A stretch of 36,586 nucleotides of DNA from a virus. Both the position numbers and the translations under genes were made by a program. The DNA lies in the IMG/VR virus record IMGVR_UViG_3300037245_001050, positions 1 through 36,586 of that record; one strand, 5' to 3'. The stretch's first letter is position 1; every line of letters begins with the position of its first letter. Shown piece after piece: positions 14,566 through 23,616 of the stretch. The notes below the pieces were generated by a model, which worked only from the letters and a program-made list of their open reading frames with translations, was not told where the DNA came from and made no database searches.

Positions 14566-16544
14566 TGGCTAGAGATAAAAAAGTAAGCATCGTCATACGC
14601 GCGAAAGATCACGCATCTAAGTCGATTAATACCCTTAAGAGCCGCATATTGTCTTTGAAGGGGGCGATGATAGGCGGTTTGGGATTTATCGGGCTTAATA
14701 AGCTATTGAAAGAAACCGTAGGACGCGCCCAGAGCGCAGAGACCGGTCTGAAAAAGCTTGGCGTAGCTATGAGGGCGGCAGGACAGGCGTCAGCAGAGAA
14801 CCTAGAAGCTTTTAAAGAACTGTCAGTAGACTTAGAGAGGCAAACCGGCATACTTGAAGAAGATGTTTTGCAGTCTTTGGCAGTTTTGCAAACCTTTGGT
14901 CAAATGTCACGCGCCGATATGGAAAAGACCATTGTTGCGGCTATGGACATGTCAACTGTATTTGGTGAGACCTTGCAGCAGTCAGCCATTAGGCTTGGTA
15001 AAGCCTATAATGGTAACCTGCGTGGTTTGCAGATGATGGGTATCGGCATTGATGCGGCAACCTTTAAGGCAAAAGGCTTTCAGTCAGTATTGGATCAGCT
15101 TGCTAAAGAGCAGGGTGGACAGGCTGTTGCAAGAATGGCAGGGTTTGAGGGAGGCGTTAACCGGCTAACAGTTGCTATCGGCGAGGCAGGCAAGGAAACA
15201 GGACGCTATATAACCCAAAGCAAGAGAATAAGAGAAGTTATAGAGTCTTTGGCTGGCGGATTTCAAAAGTGGGCTGAATGGATAAAAGGAACCAAAACGC
15301 AAACACAAGATTCCTTAGAGCCGTTGGCAAAAATGGTGGGCTTGCAGTGGTCTCAGGTTGAGGCAATGAACGCGCTAGGCAAGATGCATGTTATCCCTGA
15401 GTTGCTTAATGATTTAAAGGACTTGCGAGAAGAACAATCCAAGATAAACAAAGACCTTAAGTTTAATAGAGACGCACTAGATATTACAATAGCAGAGATT
15501 ATCGAAAATGAAAAGCTGAGTAAAAACATAGCAAAGCAAGTTAAAATAATGCAGCAACTCAAAGCCTTAAGAAAAGACAAAAATGTTATGAAGGGTATGC
15601 AGAACATTCTTGATCTTATCAATAAGCAATCCAGCGCAGTTGCAAGGCACGCAAACGAAGAGCAGAAGCTAGCAAACCTTACTATAAGGCTGAACAAAGA
15701 CAAGCTAGAGCTGTTTAAGACCGACCTTGAGAGAATAGCACTTATCAGGGCGCAAGATATAAAAATCGCAGGTGAGGATGCTGCCCTTATCGCAGATATT
15801 GAAAAAGTATACGCCGAAAAAAGAAAAATCATAATTAATGATATCGCAGAGACAAAGCGCAAAACAGCACAAGAATCTCTTGCCTTTGTGCAAGACATAC
15901 TTGACGAAGAGCTTGACGATCACACGAGGACAATAAAAGCAGAGGAAGCCTTAATTGTAGGAAAGGCAGATGCCGCCTTTAATAATCTTCAAAAGATAGC
16001 TGCTATAACAAAAGAACATAACGAAAAACAACTCAATGAAGCTTCCATCCTTGCCGATAAAGAGATATCAGCACGTCAAAGAGTAGCGGACAAGATCGCG
16101 AATATACAATCATCACAAGTAAAAGAAGCCTTGCGTGATGAAAACCTTAACTGGTCAGAGCGTAAGGTGCTTATTGGAGAGACCGAGGACGAAGCAAGCT
16201 CTTTATTTGCCAGATTAACCAACGGTAGCATAACAACCGCTACAGGGCTTGAGAAGGCGTTTAACGAGTTTGATAAGCTGAAAGATACCGTTACCGATGT
16301 AGAGGGTGCGGAAAATGTACTTGAGATACTAAAAGAGGCATCTAATGAGATCACATCACTATCAGAGCGGTTTGGACGTGCGAAGCTATCACCAGAGATA
16401 GATATCGCGGCGATGAGCGCAAAGATGAAAACAGCAGGCGAGACAGCAGCAGATGAGTTTAAGAAGGCGTTTGAGCAGCGTTTGCGAAATAACCCGATAG
16501 ACGCGTCAAATGGCGTTAAATCATCATTCACAAACAATAGGTAA
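14565..16544 (+). CDS. Tape measure protein
   Basis: The tape measure sets tail length and fills the tube. The opening KVSIVIRAKDHASKSINTLKSR is typical of the family, followed by a glycine-rich hydrophobic segment (LKGAMIGGLGFIGLNKLL). A conserved N-terminal domain (LERQTGILEEDVLQSLAVL, AAMDMSTVFGETLQQSAIRL in parts) and a long helical remainder rich in Lys, Glu and Ala follow. At 659 residues, the usual rule of about 0.15 nm per residue predicts a tail of roughly 100 nm. No lysozyme or peptidase domain is visible in it. Confidence 0.85.
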   Translation: MARDKKVSIVIRAKDHASKSINTLKSRILSLKGAMIGGLGFIGLNKLLKETVGRAQSAETGLKKLGVAMRAAGQASAENLEAFKELSVDLERQTGILEEDVLQSLAVLQTFGQMSRADMEKTIVAAMDMSTVFGETLQQSAIRLGKAYNGNLRGLQMMGIGIDAATFKAKGFQSVLDQLAKEQGGQAVARMAGFEGGVNRLTVAIGEAGKETGRYITQSKRIREVIESLAGGFQKWAEWIKGTKTQTQDSLEPLAKMVGLQWSQVEAMNALGKMHVIPELLNDLKDLREEQSKINKDLKFNRDALDITIAEIIENEKLSKNIAKQVKIMQQLKALRKDKNVMKGMQNILDLINKQSSAVARHANEEQKLANLTIRLNKDKLELFKTDLERIALIRAQDIKIAGEDAALIADIEKVYAEKRKIIINDIAETKRKTAQESLAFVQDILDEELDDHTRTIKAEEALIVGKADAAFNNLQKIAAITKEHNEKQLNEASILADKEISARQRVADKIANIQSSQVKEALRDENLNWSERKVLIGETEDEASSLFARLTNGSITTATGLEKAFNEFDKLKDTVTDVEGAENVLEILKEASNEITSLSERFGRAKLSPEIDIAAMSAKMKTAGETAADEFKKAFEQRLRNNPIDASNGVKSSFTNNR

Positions 16545-16547
16545 CAA

Positions 16548-18962
16548 ATGGACGTTAATGTATTAACATACCAGCCCGATGGCTCTACGCTACGAGAAAC
16601 GTATGCTATGGCTCCCCTTGAGGTAACAGATGCAGAGCTGGTTATAAGAGACCTGCGCTTTCGTGTAGCTGCTGCCGGTGGTATGGGTGATTGCGCTCTT
16701 ACTATATACAAAGAAGGGTCTACCGTTGCAACCGTAGCGGGCGATATAATAAAAATAGACGATGGTACAGATGTGCGGTATGTCGGCAAGATAGAGTCAA
16801 TGCCTATTGATAAGTCTGATACTGATGCAGAGTATGAGGATAGAACATACGTTTCCGGTCGTTCTATCCTTGAGCTTGCAGATAGCATACCTTATACGCT
16901 CAGAGAGGACGACGGGGGGACTGTATCAACTAACCTGCAAGACCTCTATGATGATCTCTTTGATGGTGGCAAGTATTCAGGCAAGGGTCAGGATAATAAC
17001 CAGCCGATAGAAACAGCCTTATCGCCTATGTTTACATATTCCCCTGCCAATAACGTATTGGAAACATTAAGCATTAACGCATCATTCAACGGCACCAGCG
17101 TTGCAGAGGTAGCGGATATGGTTATTCGATTAAACAACGGCACGCTTGACCTGACAGCCGTTGAGCCATATGGCTATCGAATCAAGACAGATAAAACATT
17201 CCATACAGAGCAAAGGGTAACGACGCTACTGTATACCTTTGATATGGACGATGGTGATTTCCCTACAAAGAATAGCGTTGACCTAGCTGACGATGGTTAT
17301 AGAACCTTTATTGAAGGACGCGAGAGTATTGCAAATAAGTTTATCCTTAATGGCAACGAATTGACTACTTTGAAATACGCTACAGAGGTGGCAAGCTCGA
17401 GGGCAACGTGGGGAACGATAACCGCACCGGAGATGAATAACGAAAATATCACCGTTGCAGAAGCTCAACAATGGCTTGACGGGTTTATCCTTGACATGCT
17501 ACAGCCAATTACAACCTATGAGATACGCTTAAGACGATCAAAGTATGGGTTCTCCCCTGTATGGTTCACTGGATCGACAGACACCACTAACGGTTACATA
17601 AAGCTGACAGAGGGTGGATCATCAGAGGTATTTAATGAGCCGTTTATTGATGCAGAGTATAGGCTTGACTCCGGCGGGTGGGATATTATCATCAGGGCAG
17701 GCAAGACGCGCCCGAATTATGCAGCACGCGCAGAGGTGTTGACCCAGTTTACAGGCTTAAGAACCTTCGCCGCGCAAACGCCTACTATCATTGATCCAAG
17801 CGATACCGCAGACGATGAAACATTTTCAGGGACAGAAATATTTGATTACGGACAATTTAACTGGGTATCTGACAACACCGACTTTCCTTTAGTGGCGGCA
17901 GATATTGAATTTAAAATAAAAGAATCTGGTGGTGATTGGTTCGCAGGTGGCGCGACGGTTAAAACCTTAACCACATCAACAACCCCGCCAGTCGTCGCCA
18001 GCGGCACGGTTGCAAACTTATTTGTATGTAGATTCTTTAACGCAACATCAGGGACTAGGAGCGTATCAGGTGGCACGGTCTATGCCCTTGCCCTCGATAC
18101 TGAAACACAATATGAGATGTGGGTCGAGGCTACTGTTGATAAGGGGGGCGGTAGCGTGTCTATTGTTAAATCACCGCCCTCGCCTTTTTATTTAACGGCA
18201 GAGACCACAGGAGCGAAAGCGCGGGATGCGCGAGCAAGGCTGCCTGATGCAGAGCAGAAGAGCATCCGAGAATATACCCCGATTGCAACGCTTAAGCGGG
18301 CAGAATGGCGGTATTATACTGATGTAGGTGGTGATACTCCACCAGATGCAGGCGCGGAAGGATGGTTCATAACAGACGATAGCCTTGACGTATCGCCTAC
18401 ATGGACGCGTATGACTGGCGACTTTGCAGGCAACGCAACAGGAACGACTAACGGATCATGGACTGTTGACTCTGATGATTCAGAGGGGTCGTTTGTATAT
18501 ATCAACACAGGAACAACAGGCGCGGGGTTACGCTATAATATATCGACCTCTGAGGTAGAAGTCAACCATCAAGACGGGGCAGAGGACTGGGTAAGCCTTG
18601 CTACTGGCGCGACAACATTCATTGAAGATACTTACTCAACCGAGGATTATAGGCTTGTAGTAGATAGCGTAACTGGCAACCTGAAATATATCAGAGATTT
18701 CGGTGGCACTCCATTAACTAAATTTGAAGTAACCCCGAATGGTGACGTTATATGCTATGGTGATGTAGAGCCTGACACAGATGAGGGAACCGCGCTCGGG
18801 ACAGCTTCTAAAAAGTGGGCTAATATTTATTGCGGCAATGTAGTCTATACACAGGATATTATATTCACGCCCGATGGCGGCTCTACCGTAGATGGTAAGC
18901 TTGAGACGACCGGCAACGTAGTGTTTGCAGAGGGTATCGCTTTCGGCTTTCAGGATGGTTAA
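16548..18962 (+). CDS. Tail hub / tip-like protein with fibre-like C terminus, 804 aa
   Basis: The gene follows the tape measure, where the distal tail or hub protein is expected. The N-terminal part (residues 1-115) is beta-rich and contains DVRYVGKIESMPIDKSD and ILELADSIPYTLRED, like proteins that form the tail tip ring. The last 130 residues look like a fibre module: YRLVVDSVTGNLKYIRDFGG, then ALGTASKKWANIYCGNVVYT and a C-terminal GFQDG, the type of motif seen in trimeric tail fibres. So it may combine a hub domain with a host-contact part. No enzymatic motif was seen. Confidence 0.65.
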   Translation: MDVNVLTYQPDGSTLRETYAMAPLEVTDAELVIRDLRFRVAAAGGMGDCALTIYKEGSTVATVAGDIIKIDDGTDVRYVGKIESMPIDKSDTDAEYEDRTYVSGRSILELADSIPYTLREDDGGTVSTNLQDLYDDLFDGGKYSGKGQDNNQPIETALSPMFTYSPANNVLETLSINASFNGTSVAEVADMVIRLNNGTLDLTAVEPYGYRIKTDKTFHTEQRVTTLLYTFDMDDGDFPTKNSVDLADDGYRTFIEGRESIANKFILNGNELTTLKYATEVASSRATWGTITAPEMNNENITVAEAQQWLDGFILDMLQPITTYEIRLRRSKYGFSPVWFTGSTDTTNGYIKLTEGGSSEVFNEPFIDAEYRLDSGGWDIIIRAGKTRPNYAARAEVLTQFTGLRTFAAQTPTIIDPSDTADDETFSGTEIFDYGQFNWVSDNTDFPLVAADIEFKIKESGGDWFAGGATVKTLTTSTTPPVVASGTVANLFVCRFFNATSGTRSVSGGTVYALALDTETQYEMWVEATVDKGGGSVSIVKSPPSPFYLTAETTGAKARDARARLPDAEQKSIREYTPIATLKRAEWRYYTDVGGDTPPDAGAEGWFITDDSLDVSPTWTRMTGDFAGNATGTTNGSWTVDSDDSEGSFVYINTGTTGAGLRYNISTSEVEVNHQDGAEDWVSLATGATTFIEDTYSTEDYRLVVDSVTGNLKYIRDFGGTPLTKFEVTPNGDVICYGDVEPDTDEGTALGTASKKWANIYCGNVVYTQDIIFTPDGGSTVDGKLETTGNVVFAEGIAFGFQDG

Positions 18963-18964
18963 CT

Positions 18965-21832
18965 ATGATAGATGCTCCATTCGATTATGAGACAATAACC
19001 CCACTATATAACAGTAGTGGGGTTTTGCAAAATAAGAGTACCTACACGCCTTATACGCGTAGCAAGATACTTCGCTTGCGTGACGATATTGACACGCAGG
19101 GATCAATCCTAGCCATAACAGGCGGCAACTGGACAAACAATAACTTTAATTGGACGAAGGGCGACCGGTTCAACCTTGATACCGACAAGAGGCTATGGCT
19201 CTCTTATATAAGTGATCTGCGTACAGCGTGCGAAGAGCTGGCAACCGCAGCAGGGATAAGTGCGCCGACGTGGACGGTGGCGACGCTCGTGCCTCTTTAT
19301 AAGCGCGGCAAGACCGCAACCATATCAGGAACGACACTCACGCAAACAGGCGCGGATTTCGACGATGTAACTGACGATGATGATTATTGCTATGTCCAGA
19401 GCGGAACAGGCGCAACGGTAGGACGCTATCAAATAACTGCAACAACGGCAGACACCCTCACGCTATCCGGTTATTCTGGTGACTCTGGCGCTGGTGATGT
19501 TGAGTTTGATATTATGTTGACCGATAAGCAAGGAACCTACACGACAAGCAACCTAAAATCATTGATAACCGATGTGCAAACAGCAATACTCGCGGTGCAG
19601 GACGATACCGGTACATTCCTATATTTTGTTGATTCTGTAAACGGCAACGACACAACCGGTGACGGATCGCGCTCGAACCCTTACGAAACATTAGACAAGG
19701 CGGTCGGATTATGCAACATAACTCCGGGCAATATATTCCTTGAGGCGGGATCATATACAGGGGATGTCAGCATCACTCAAGATGATGTGGTCGTGCAGGG
19801 TGTGTCTGCTGATAGTGTGGTCGTTATATTAAACGCGTATCTTGTCGATGCAGATGATATGTCGGTTAGAGATATATGGTTTGGTGATGGCAGCGAGGGA
19901 TATGCGAACTTCCTCGCTAAGTTTTGTAGCGGTTTTCTATTTGAGCGGTGCGTTATACAAGCGCACAGCACTCCCTCTGGTACGTTTGGAAGTAGGATAA
20001 ACACAGCAAGCGGCACGCTTTCACATTGTTCCTTGCATGGCGTTAAGGAGGGCTTGATTGCGGGGTCACCATCCTTTGGCTCTCCTGCTGGGAGCATAGG
20101 CGTTCTTGTAAGCGGGGACAATAGCACGGTTAACGTAAATAATTGTCTGTTCTATAATTCATGGGCTGGGGTTGTTATCCAGACAGGCGTAACCAATACA
20201 ACGGTTACAATAGATGATTATTGCGCGTTTGACGAGATCGGGGCGGGTGGCAATACCCTTGCCGTTGATGGCGATGGTACTTTCACAGCTTTTACTCCAT
20301 TTTCTTTTACTTCTTTGAATATCGGTGACATCACGACCATGTACCTCTATGATGATTCTGATCTGGTCGGCTCTGCAAGTGACACTTTTGATATAGGCGC
20401 ATACCCGCAATCACCATATAACGTATTGAGGACAGCAACGGAATCTATCACGATGGCAGAATCAAACGAAATGAGCCTATTAGAGCCATCATCAGATGCG
20501 GTTAATGTTGATGATGAGATTGCAAGTGCTAACATGAGCGTGTCAGTTGACATGCCATTTTGGGGCTTGTTCGAGTCTGATTATGACGGCTCGGTTATAT
20601 ATCTTACAAATGCCCTAATAGATTCATCACCGCGCGATGCTAAGATGGTAAGCCATTTAAGCACCTTCCAGTACAATGGCGCAAGCCTTGATATCTCATG
20701 GGATAACACAGCCGGGGATCTGTTTGAGGTTCATATAGTAGCAGATGATGGCTCGACCGACTACACCCCTGCGGCATGGTGGGAGAACAACACCCTTTTC
20801 CCCGCAGCATCGACAACCGACGTTAACGGGACGCGCGGTTATGCTATAGATTGCTCTATCGAATCCGAGCTTGACGAGGAGTGGGGCGATCAGGGCGCGT
20901 TCTCTACAGTATCGGCAGATGGCGTAAACGATCAGCAATGGGATATTACGTTAAAGATACGCTTAAAGAATACCATTAGCGGAACATGGAGCGAATTGAT
21001 AACACTATCAAAGACTTACAACTTTAACACTTTTGCGGGTACGATGGCATATTGCGCTGATAACCCGCGTATAGTAGATAATGAATATGCTGACCACGCA
21101 AACTATACGCTGAACTCATATCATACCACCGACGGTGGGGATAAGCTACTTTATACACGACCGGACGGGGTTGACTATGATAGCGACGATAGGCGTTATG
21201 CCTACACCCCTGCATTTAAGGGTCTATATTATACATTAACAAATGCGGTATTCGGTGGGGGTAGCCCGATTAATGACTTCTATACATTGTGGCAGGAACG
21301 CGATACCGCACTTGGCTCGTCTATTGGATCAGCAAATGCAAAGGCAATAAAAGCACTCTACCCTTGCCTATGGTCGAATTACGGCAACTGGAACTATAAC
21401 AACGATCATTGCTTTGCAACAACCTTCAATGATGTATACGATAACGGTACTTTCAATTCTGCCGTGCCGATACTTGGAAGCGCGACGAGCAAGCTGCGCT
21501 ACCTATGGATGCAAGCATATTTAGGTGGCGACTGTTTGGGTCACTCATCATTTCAGAGCTTTATGTATTACATGCCATCAGGTGAGCTTATGTCACATTC
21601 AGGGTTCGGAGTCGGCAACCACTTAAATGAAAACTCTGATTTTGAATTTATACTCAGCACGGTCGGGGGTTGCAATGGTGATCGGTTCTACTTACAGGAG
21701 CTAAACACAACACAACCATTTGGAGATCGTACCTATTGGTGGTTCACTAACGGAGAGGTGCGGATCAATGAATTAACTAATGGCGTGATATCATTTAACG
21801 AACAGAAAGATGCAGGTGATGGTATATTCTAG
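18965..21832 (+). CDS. Tail spike / fibre protein with right-handed beta-helix region, 955 aa
   Basis: This is the largest gene in the window. Residues about 220-480 begin with YFVDSVNGNDTTGDGSRSNP followed by PYETLDKAV, the DUF1565-like entry to a right-handed parallel beta-helix. They continue with short repeated strands (VVVQGVSADSVVVIL, GVLVSGDNSTVNVNNCLFYN) and end near FDIGAYPQSPYN. Such pectin-lyase-like folds are used by phage tail spikes to bind or cut surface polysaccharides. The C-terminal half is rich in Tyr, Trp, Asn and Asp and unlike known domains. Catalytic residues cannot be assigned by eye. Confidence 0.7.
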   Translation: MIDAPFDYETITPLYNSSGVLQNKSTYTPYTRSKILRLRDDIDTQGSILAITGGNWTNNNFNWTKGDRFNLDTDKRLWLSYISDLRTACEELATAAGISAPTWTVATLVPLYKRGKTATISGTTLTQTGADFDDVTDDDDYCYVQSGTGATVGRYQITATTADTLTLSGYSGDSGAGDVEFDIMLTDKQGTYTTSNLKSLITDVQTAILAVQDDTGTFLYFVDSVNGNDTTGDGSRSNPYETLDKAVGLCNITPGNIFLEAGSYTGDVSITQDDVVVQGVSADSVVVILNAYLVDADDMSVRDIWFGDGSEGYANFLAKFCSGFLFERCVIQAHSTPSGTFGSRINTASGTLSHCSLHGVKEGLIAGSPSFGSPAGSIGVLVSGDNSTVNVNNCLFYNSWAGVVIQTGVTNTTVTIDDYCAFDEIGAGGNTLAVDGDGTFTAFTPFSFTSLNIGDITTMYLYDDSDLVGSASDTFDIGAYPQSPYNVLRTATESITMAESNEMSLLEPSSDAVNVDDEIASANMSVSVDMPFWGLFESDYDGSVIYLTNALIDSSPRDAKMVSHLSTFQYNGASLDISWDNTAGDLFEVHIVADDGSTDYTPAAWWENNTLFPAASTTDVNGTRGYAIDCSIESELDEEWGDQGAFSTVSADGVNDQQWDITLKIRLKNTISGTWSELITLSKTYNFNTFAGTMAYCADNPRIVDNEYADHANYTLNSYHTTDGGDKLLYTRPDGVDYDSDDRRYAYTPAFKGLYYTLTNAVFGGGSPINDFYTLWQERDTALGSSIGSANAKAIKALYPCLWSNYGNWNYNNDHCFATTFNDVYDNGTFNSAVPILGSATSKLRYLWMQAYLGGDCLGHSSFQSFMYYMPSGELMSHSGFGVGNHLNENSDFEFILSTVGGCNGDRFYLQELNTTQPFGDRTYWWFTNGEVRINELTNGVISFNEQKDAGDGIF

Positions 21833-21840
21833 GAGGCAAT

Positions 21841-22335
21841 ATGCAGATAAAGCATAAGGTAACAGCGACAATAAAGGATAAGAGCGGCAAGGTCATACAC
21901 ACGCAAGAGGGAGAGAACGCGGTAACTACAGGCGATCCCACCTCAGTACATAACGGTTTTGTCTGGCTACTAGATCGCGCTTTCGGGGATGGTACATACT
22001 TTGACCCTGACGATAATATAAACAAAATGATGCTCGGTACAGGCACACCGTCAAATTCAGGGCTTGGCACACCAAAGACAGGCGTACCGGGTACGACCCT
22101 CTTGGCATTCAAATCAGGCTCTCCGACATGGGATGTCTCCACATTAACAGCACCGGTCATAACGGCAACGTGTGATTGGGATAGCTCTTTTGATGCGCTA
22201 TCTGGCATTACAGAGGCGGGTCTATTTGTCGATGGTACTGACTATGAAATGATCGCTTATAAAACATTCTCTCCTGCTCTGAGCAAAACCACAGGCGGTA
22301 CGCTCACTATAGAGTGGGAGATAACAATGTCATAA
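21841..22335 (+). CDS. Tail-associated protein, 164 aa
   Basis: The ribosome-binding site AGGAGGC is nearly ideal. The protein opens with IKHKVTATIKDKSGKVIHT and ends with ITEAGLFVDGTDYEMIAYKT and TLTIEWEITMS. This last pattern occurs in many small proteins next to phage tail fibres, where the tip-like domain ends in TIEWEI(T). It is probably a virion tail protein, perhaps a fibre attachment or capping protein. There is no signal peptide. Confidence 0.55.
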   Translation: MQIKHKVTATIKDKSGKVIHTQEGENAVTTGDPTSVHNGFVWLLDRAFGDGTYFDPDDNINKMMLGTGTPSNSGLGTPKTGVPGTTLLAFKSGSPTWDVSTLTAPVITATCDWDSSFDALSGITEAGLFVDGTDYEMIAYKTFSPALSKTTGGTLTIEWEITMS

Positions 22336-22340
22336 GATTG

Positions 22341-22370
22341 TTGACAAGCATACAAATAGTATGTTATGTT
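22341..22370 (+). promoter_or_regulatory. Sigma70-like promoter of the lysis cassette
   Basis: TTGACA at 22341-22346 is followed by an extended -10 (TGT then TATGTT, 22362-22370), with 18 bases between the hexamers. It lies between the stop of the tail gene (22335) and the first lysis gene (ATG 22413), so the transcript would start near 22377 and include GGAGG before that ATG. No terminator is seen just upstream, so the lysis genes would also be read from the late operon. Confidence 0.6.
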
Positions 22371-22412
22371 TTAATGTGAATGTTTATTTAACACTCTTTC
22401 ATGGAGGCTTAA

Positions 22413-22799
22413 ATGTTAGCAATAATAGCAGGGATACTCACACCGATAGCAGCAAAGCTCATTAACGCATATATTACCCCGAAGCTTTTACCGGTGATCG
22501 ACAAAGTATCTGAAGTTGAAAGTAAGCTCGGACATCTTGACAATGATATAAAGCATAGCAAGATACTCACGCTCATCGAAACCACACCAAAAATAATGAA
22601 GTTTGTCAATAAATGCGGGTGGAACCCTTACCAGCTCGATGTGGTTATCAAATTCTGCGTACTCTTGGCAAAGAAGCCACCTACAGAGAGAGCGAACCGC
22701 GATAAATGGAATGACGACGACCTCAAGACGCTCTTTGATTTCTCAATGATTATCATAGGAAAGTGGATTGATACATTCTCGAAAAAGAGGAGCAAATAA
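22413..22799 (+). CDS. Putative lysis-cassette membrane protein (holin-like), 128 aa
   Basis: The N terminus is a hydrophobic segment (MLAIIAGILTPIAAKLINAYI, about 21 residues) ahead of an amphipathic helical body, with a second hydrophobic stretch at about residues 109-118 (FDFSMIIIGKW). The C terminus is basic (SKKRSK). It is placed first in a three-gene group ending in an endolysin-like peptidase and has its own promoter, so a holin or lysis-accessory role is likely but inferred from position. TGGAGGCTT is the ribosome-binding site. The 3' end overlaps the next gene by one base. Confidence 0.5.
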   Translation: MLAIIAGILTPIAAKLINAYITPKLLPVIDKVSEVESKLGHLDNDIKHSKILTLIETTPKIMKFVNKCGWNPYQLDVVIKFCVLLAKKPPTERANRDKWNDDDLKTLFDFSMIIIGKWIDTFSKKRSK

Positions 22800-23107
22800 T
22801 GACGCAAGATCATACGTGCTGTGATAAAATAATAAAGATAGAACAGCAAGTAAAGGGACATGCTGATCGCATTGATAATCTTGAAACCCTATATACCCCA
22901 GTTGCACAACTTAAGACACTATTCATCATTTGTATTTTCATTTTAACTGGCATCTTTGCCCTAACAGGCTATATCTGGAAAACAGTTGATGAAAGCAAGG
23001 GCATGTTAATCAAGCTTGACGTTGACATGAAGAACCTAAAGAGCAATATCCGGTCAGCTAAAAAAGTGAGCCTATATAATCAAGACTTGCTTAAGGAGCA
23101 ACAATAA
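22799..23107 (+). CDS. Small membrane protein of the lysis cassette (XhlA-like organisation), 102 aa
   Basis: The protein has a charged coiled-coil start (KIIKIEQQVKGHADRIDNLE), a single transmembrane segment at about residues 40-59 (TLFIICIFILTGIFALTGYI) and a helical tail (LIKLDVDMKNLKSNIRSAKK). This arrangement resembles XhlA-type accessory lysis proteins, though family membership is not certain. AGAGGAGCAAATA precedes the ATG. It overlaps the genes on both sides by a base. Confidence 0.5.
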   Translation: MTQDHTCCDKIIKIEQQVKGHADRIDNLETLYTPVAQLKTLFIICIFILTGIFALTGYIWKTVDESKGMLIKLDVDMKNLKSNIRSAKKVSLYNQDLLKEQQ

Positions 23108-23616
23108 TGCCGGTGAACATAAAGCTAACTGATAATTTCAGACTGAAAGAGTTTTTTGTAAGCAGGGATCATAAAGCAATAGCAGACAAACTATTTGATG
23201 AGTGTAACAACTTTCAAATACACTTAGGCTATAACCTTGCTTATGACGCTCAACGTATGCGGGACCACATTGACGCGCCACTCATAATTACGTCAGGGTA
23301 TCGCGATGATAATCTAAACAAGTTAACAACCGGATCGGCTGACAGGTCACTCCACACACAGATGCTTGCCTTTGACGCTAAGACTGACGACGACCGAGAT
23401 CTCTTAATAATATATCTATACGTCACGAACAACCCTAACCTTTTCCAATGCTCGGAATGTTTTTTGTACCGAAGCGAATCCGGGATTTATACCAATATAC
23501 ATTTTGCGCGTCAAACCGCAGGATACGATAAAGTTAGACCTGGCATTATGGTGCGCTTAGATAGTGGCGGGGTGATACCTTTAGAACATTACTTAGAGGA
23601 ATACGAAAATGGGTGA
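23107..23616 (+). CDS. Endolysin: peptidase M15 (VanY/DD- or L-Ala-D-Glu peptidase type)
   Basis: The M15 zinc-peptidase signature is present: TSGYRDDNLN (near residue 62), then SADRSLHTQMLAFDAK, where the histidine and aspartate are two zinc ligands, and NIHFAR near residue 132, supplying the third. The start LTDNFRLKEFF resembles the entry of the M15_3 family. The length of 169 residues is typical for a single-domain lysin that cuts peptide bonds in peptidoglycan; no cell-wall-binding domain is present. It lies directly after two small membrane proteins, so it is the likely lysis enzyme. AAGGAGC precedes the ATG. Confidence 0.8.
   Translation: MPVNIKLTDNFRLKEFFVSRDHKAIADKLFDECNNFQIHLGYNLAYDAQRMRDHIDAPLIITSGYRDDNLNKLTTGSADRSLHTQMLAFDAKTDDDRDLLIIYLYVTNNPNLFQCSECFLYRSESGIYTNIHFARQTAGYDKVRPGIMVRLDSGGVIPLEHYLEEYENG

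Noticed and set aside
14455-14570. A programmed frameshift for tail assembly chaperones before the tape measure.
   Set aside because: The gap holds only a 33-codon frame; there is no slippery heptamer with a second overlapping frame.
15353-16888. Long minus-strand open frames (181 and 270 codons) opposite the tape measure and hub genes.
   Set aside because: The products are serine- and isoleucine-rich shadow sequences without motifs. No promoter or ribosome-binding site was seen, and the + strand genes are well supported.
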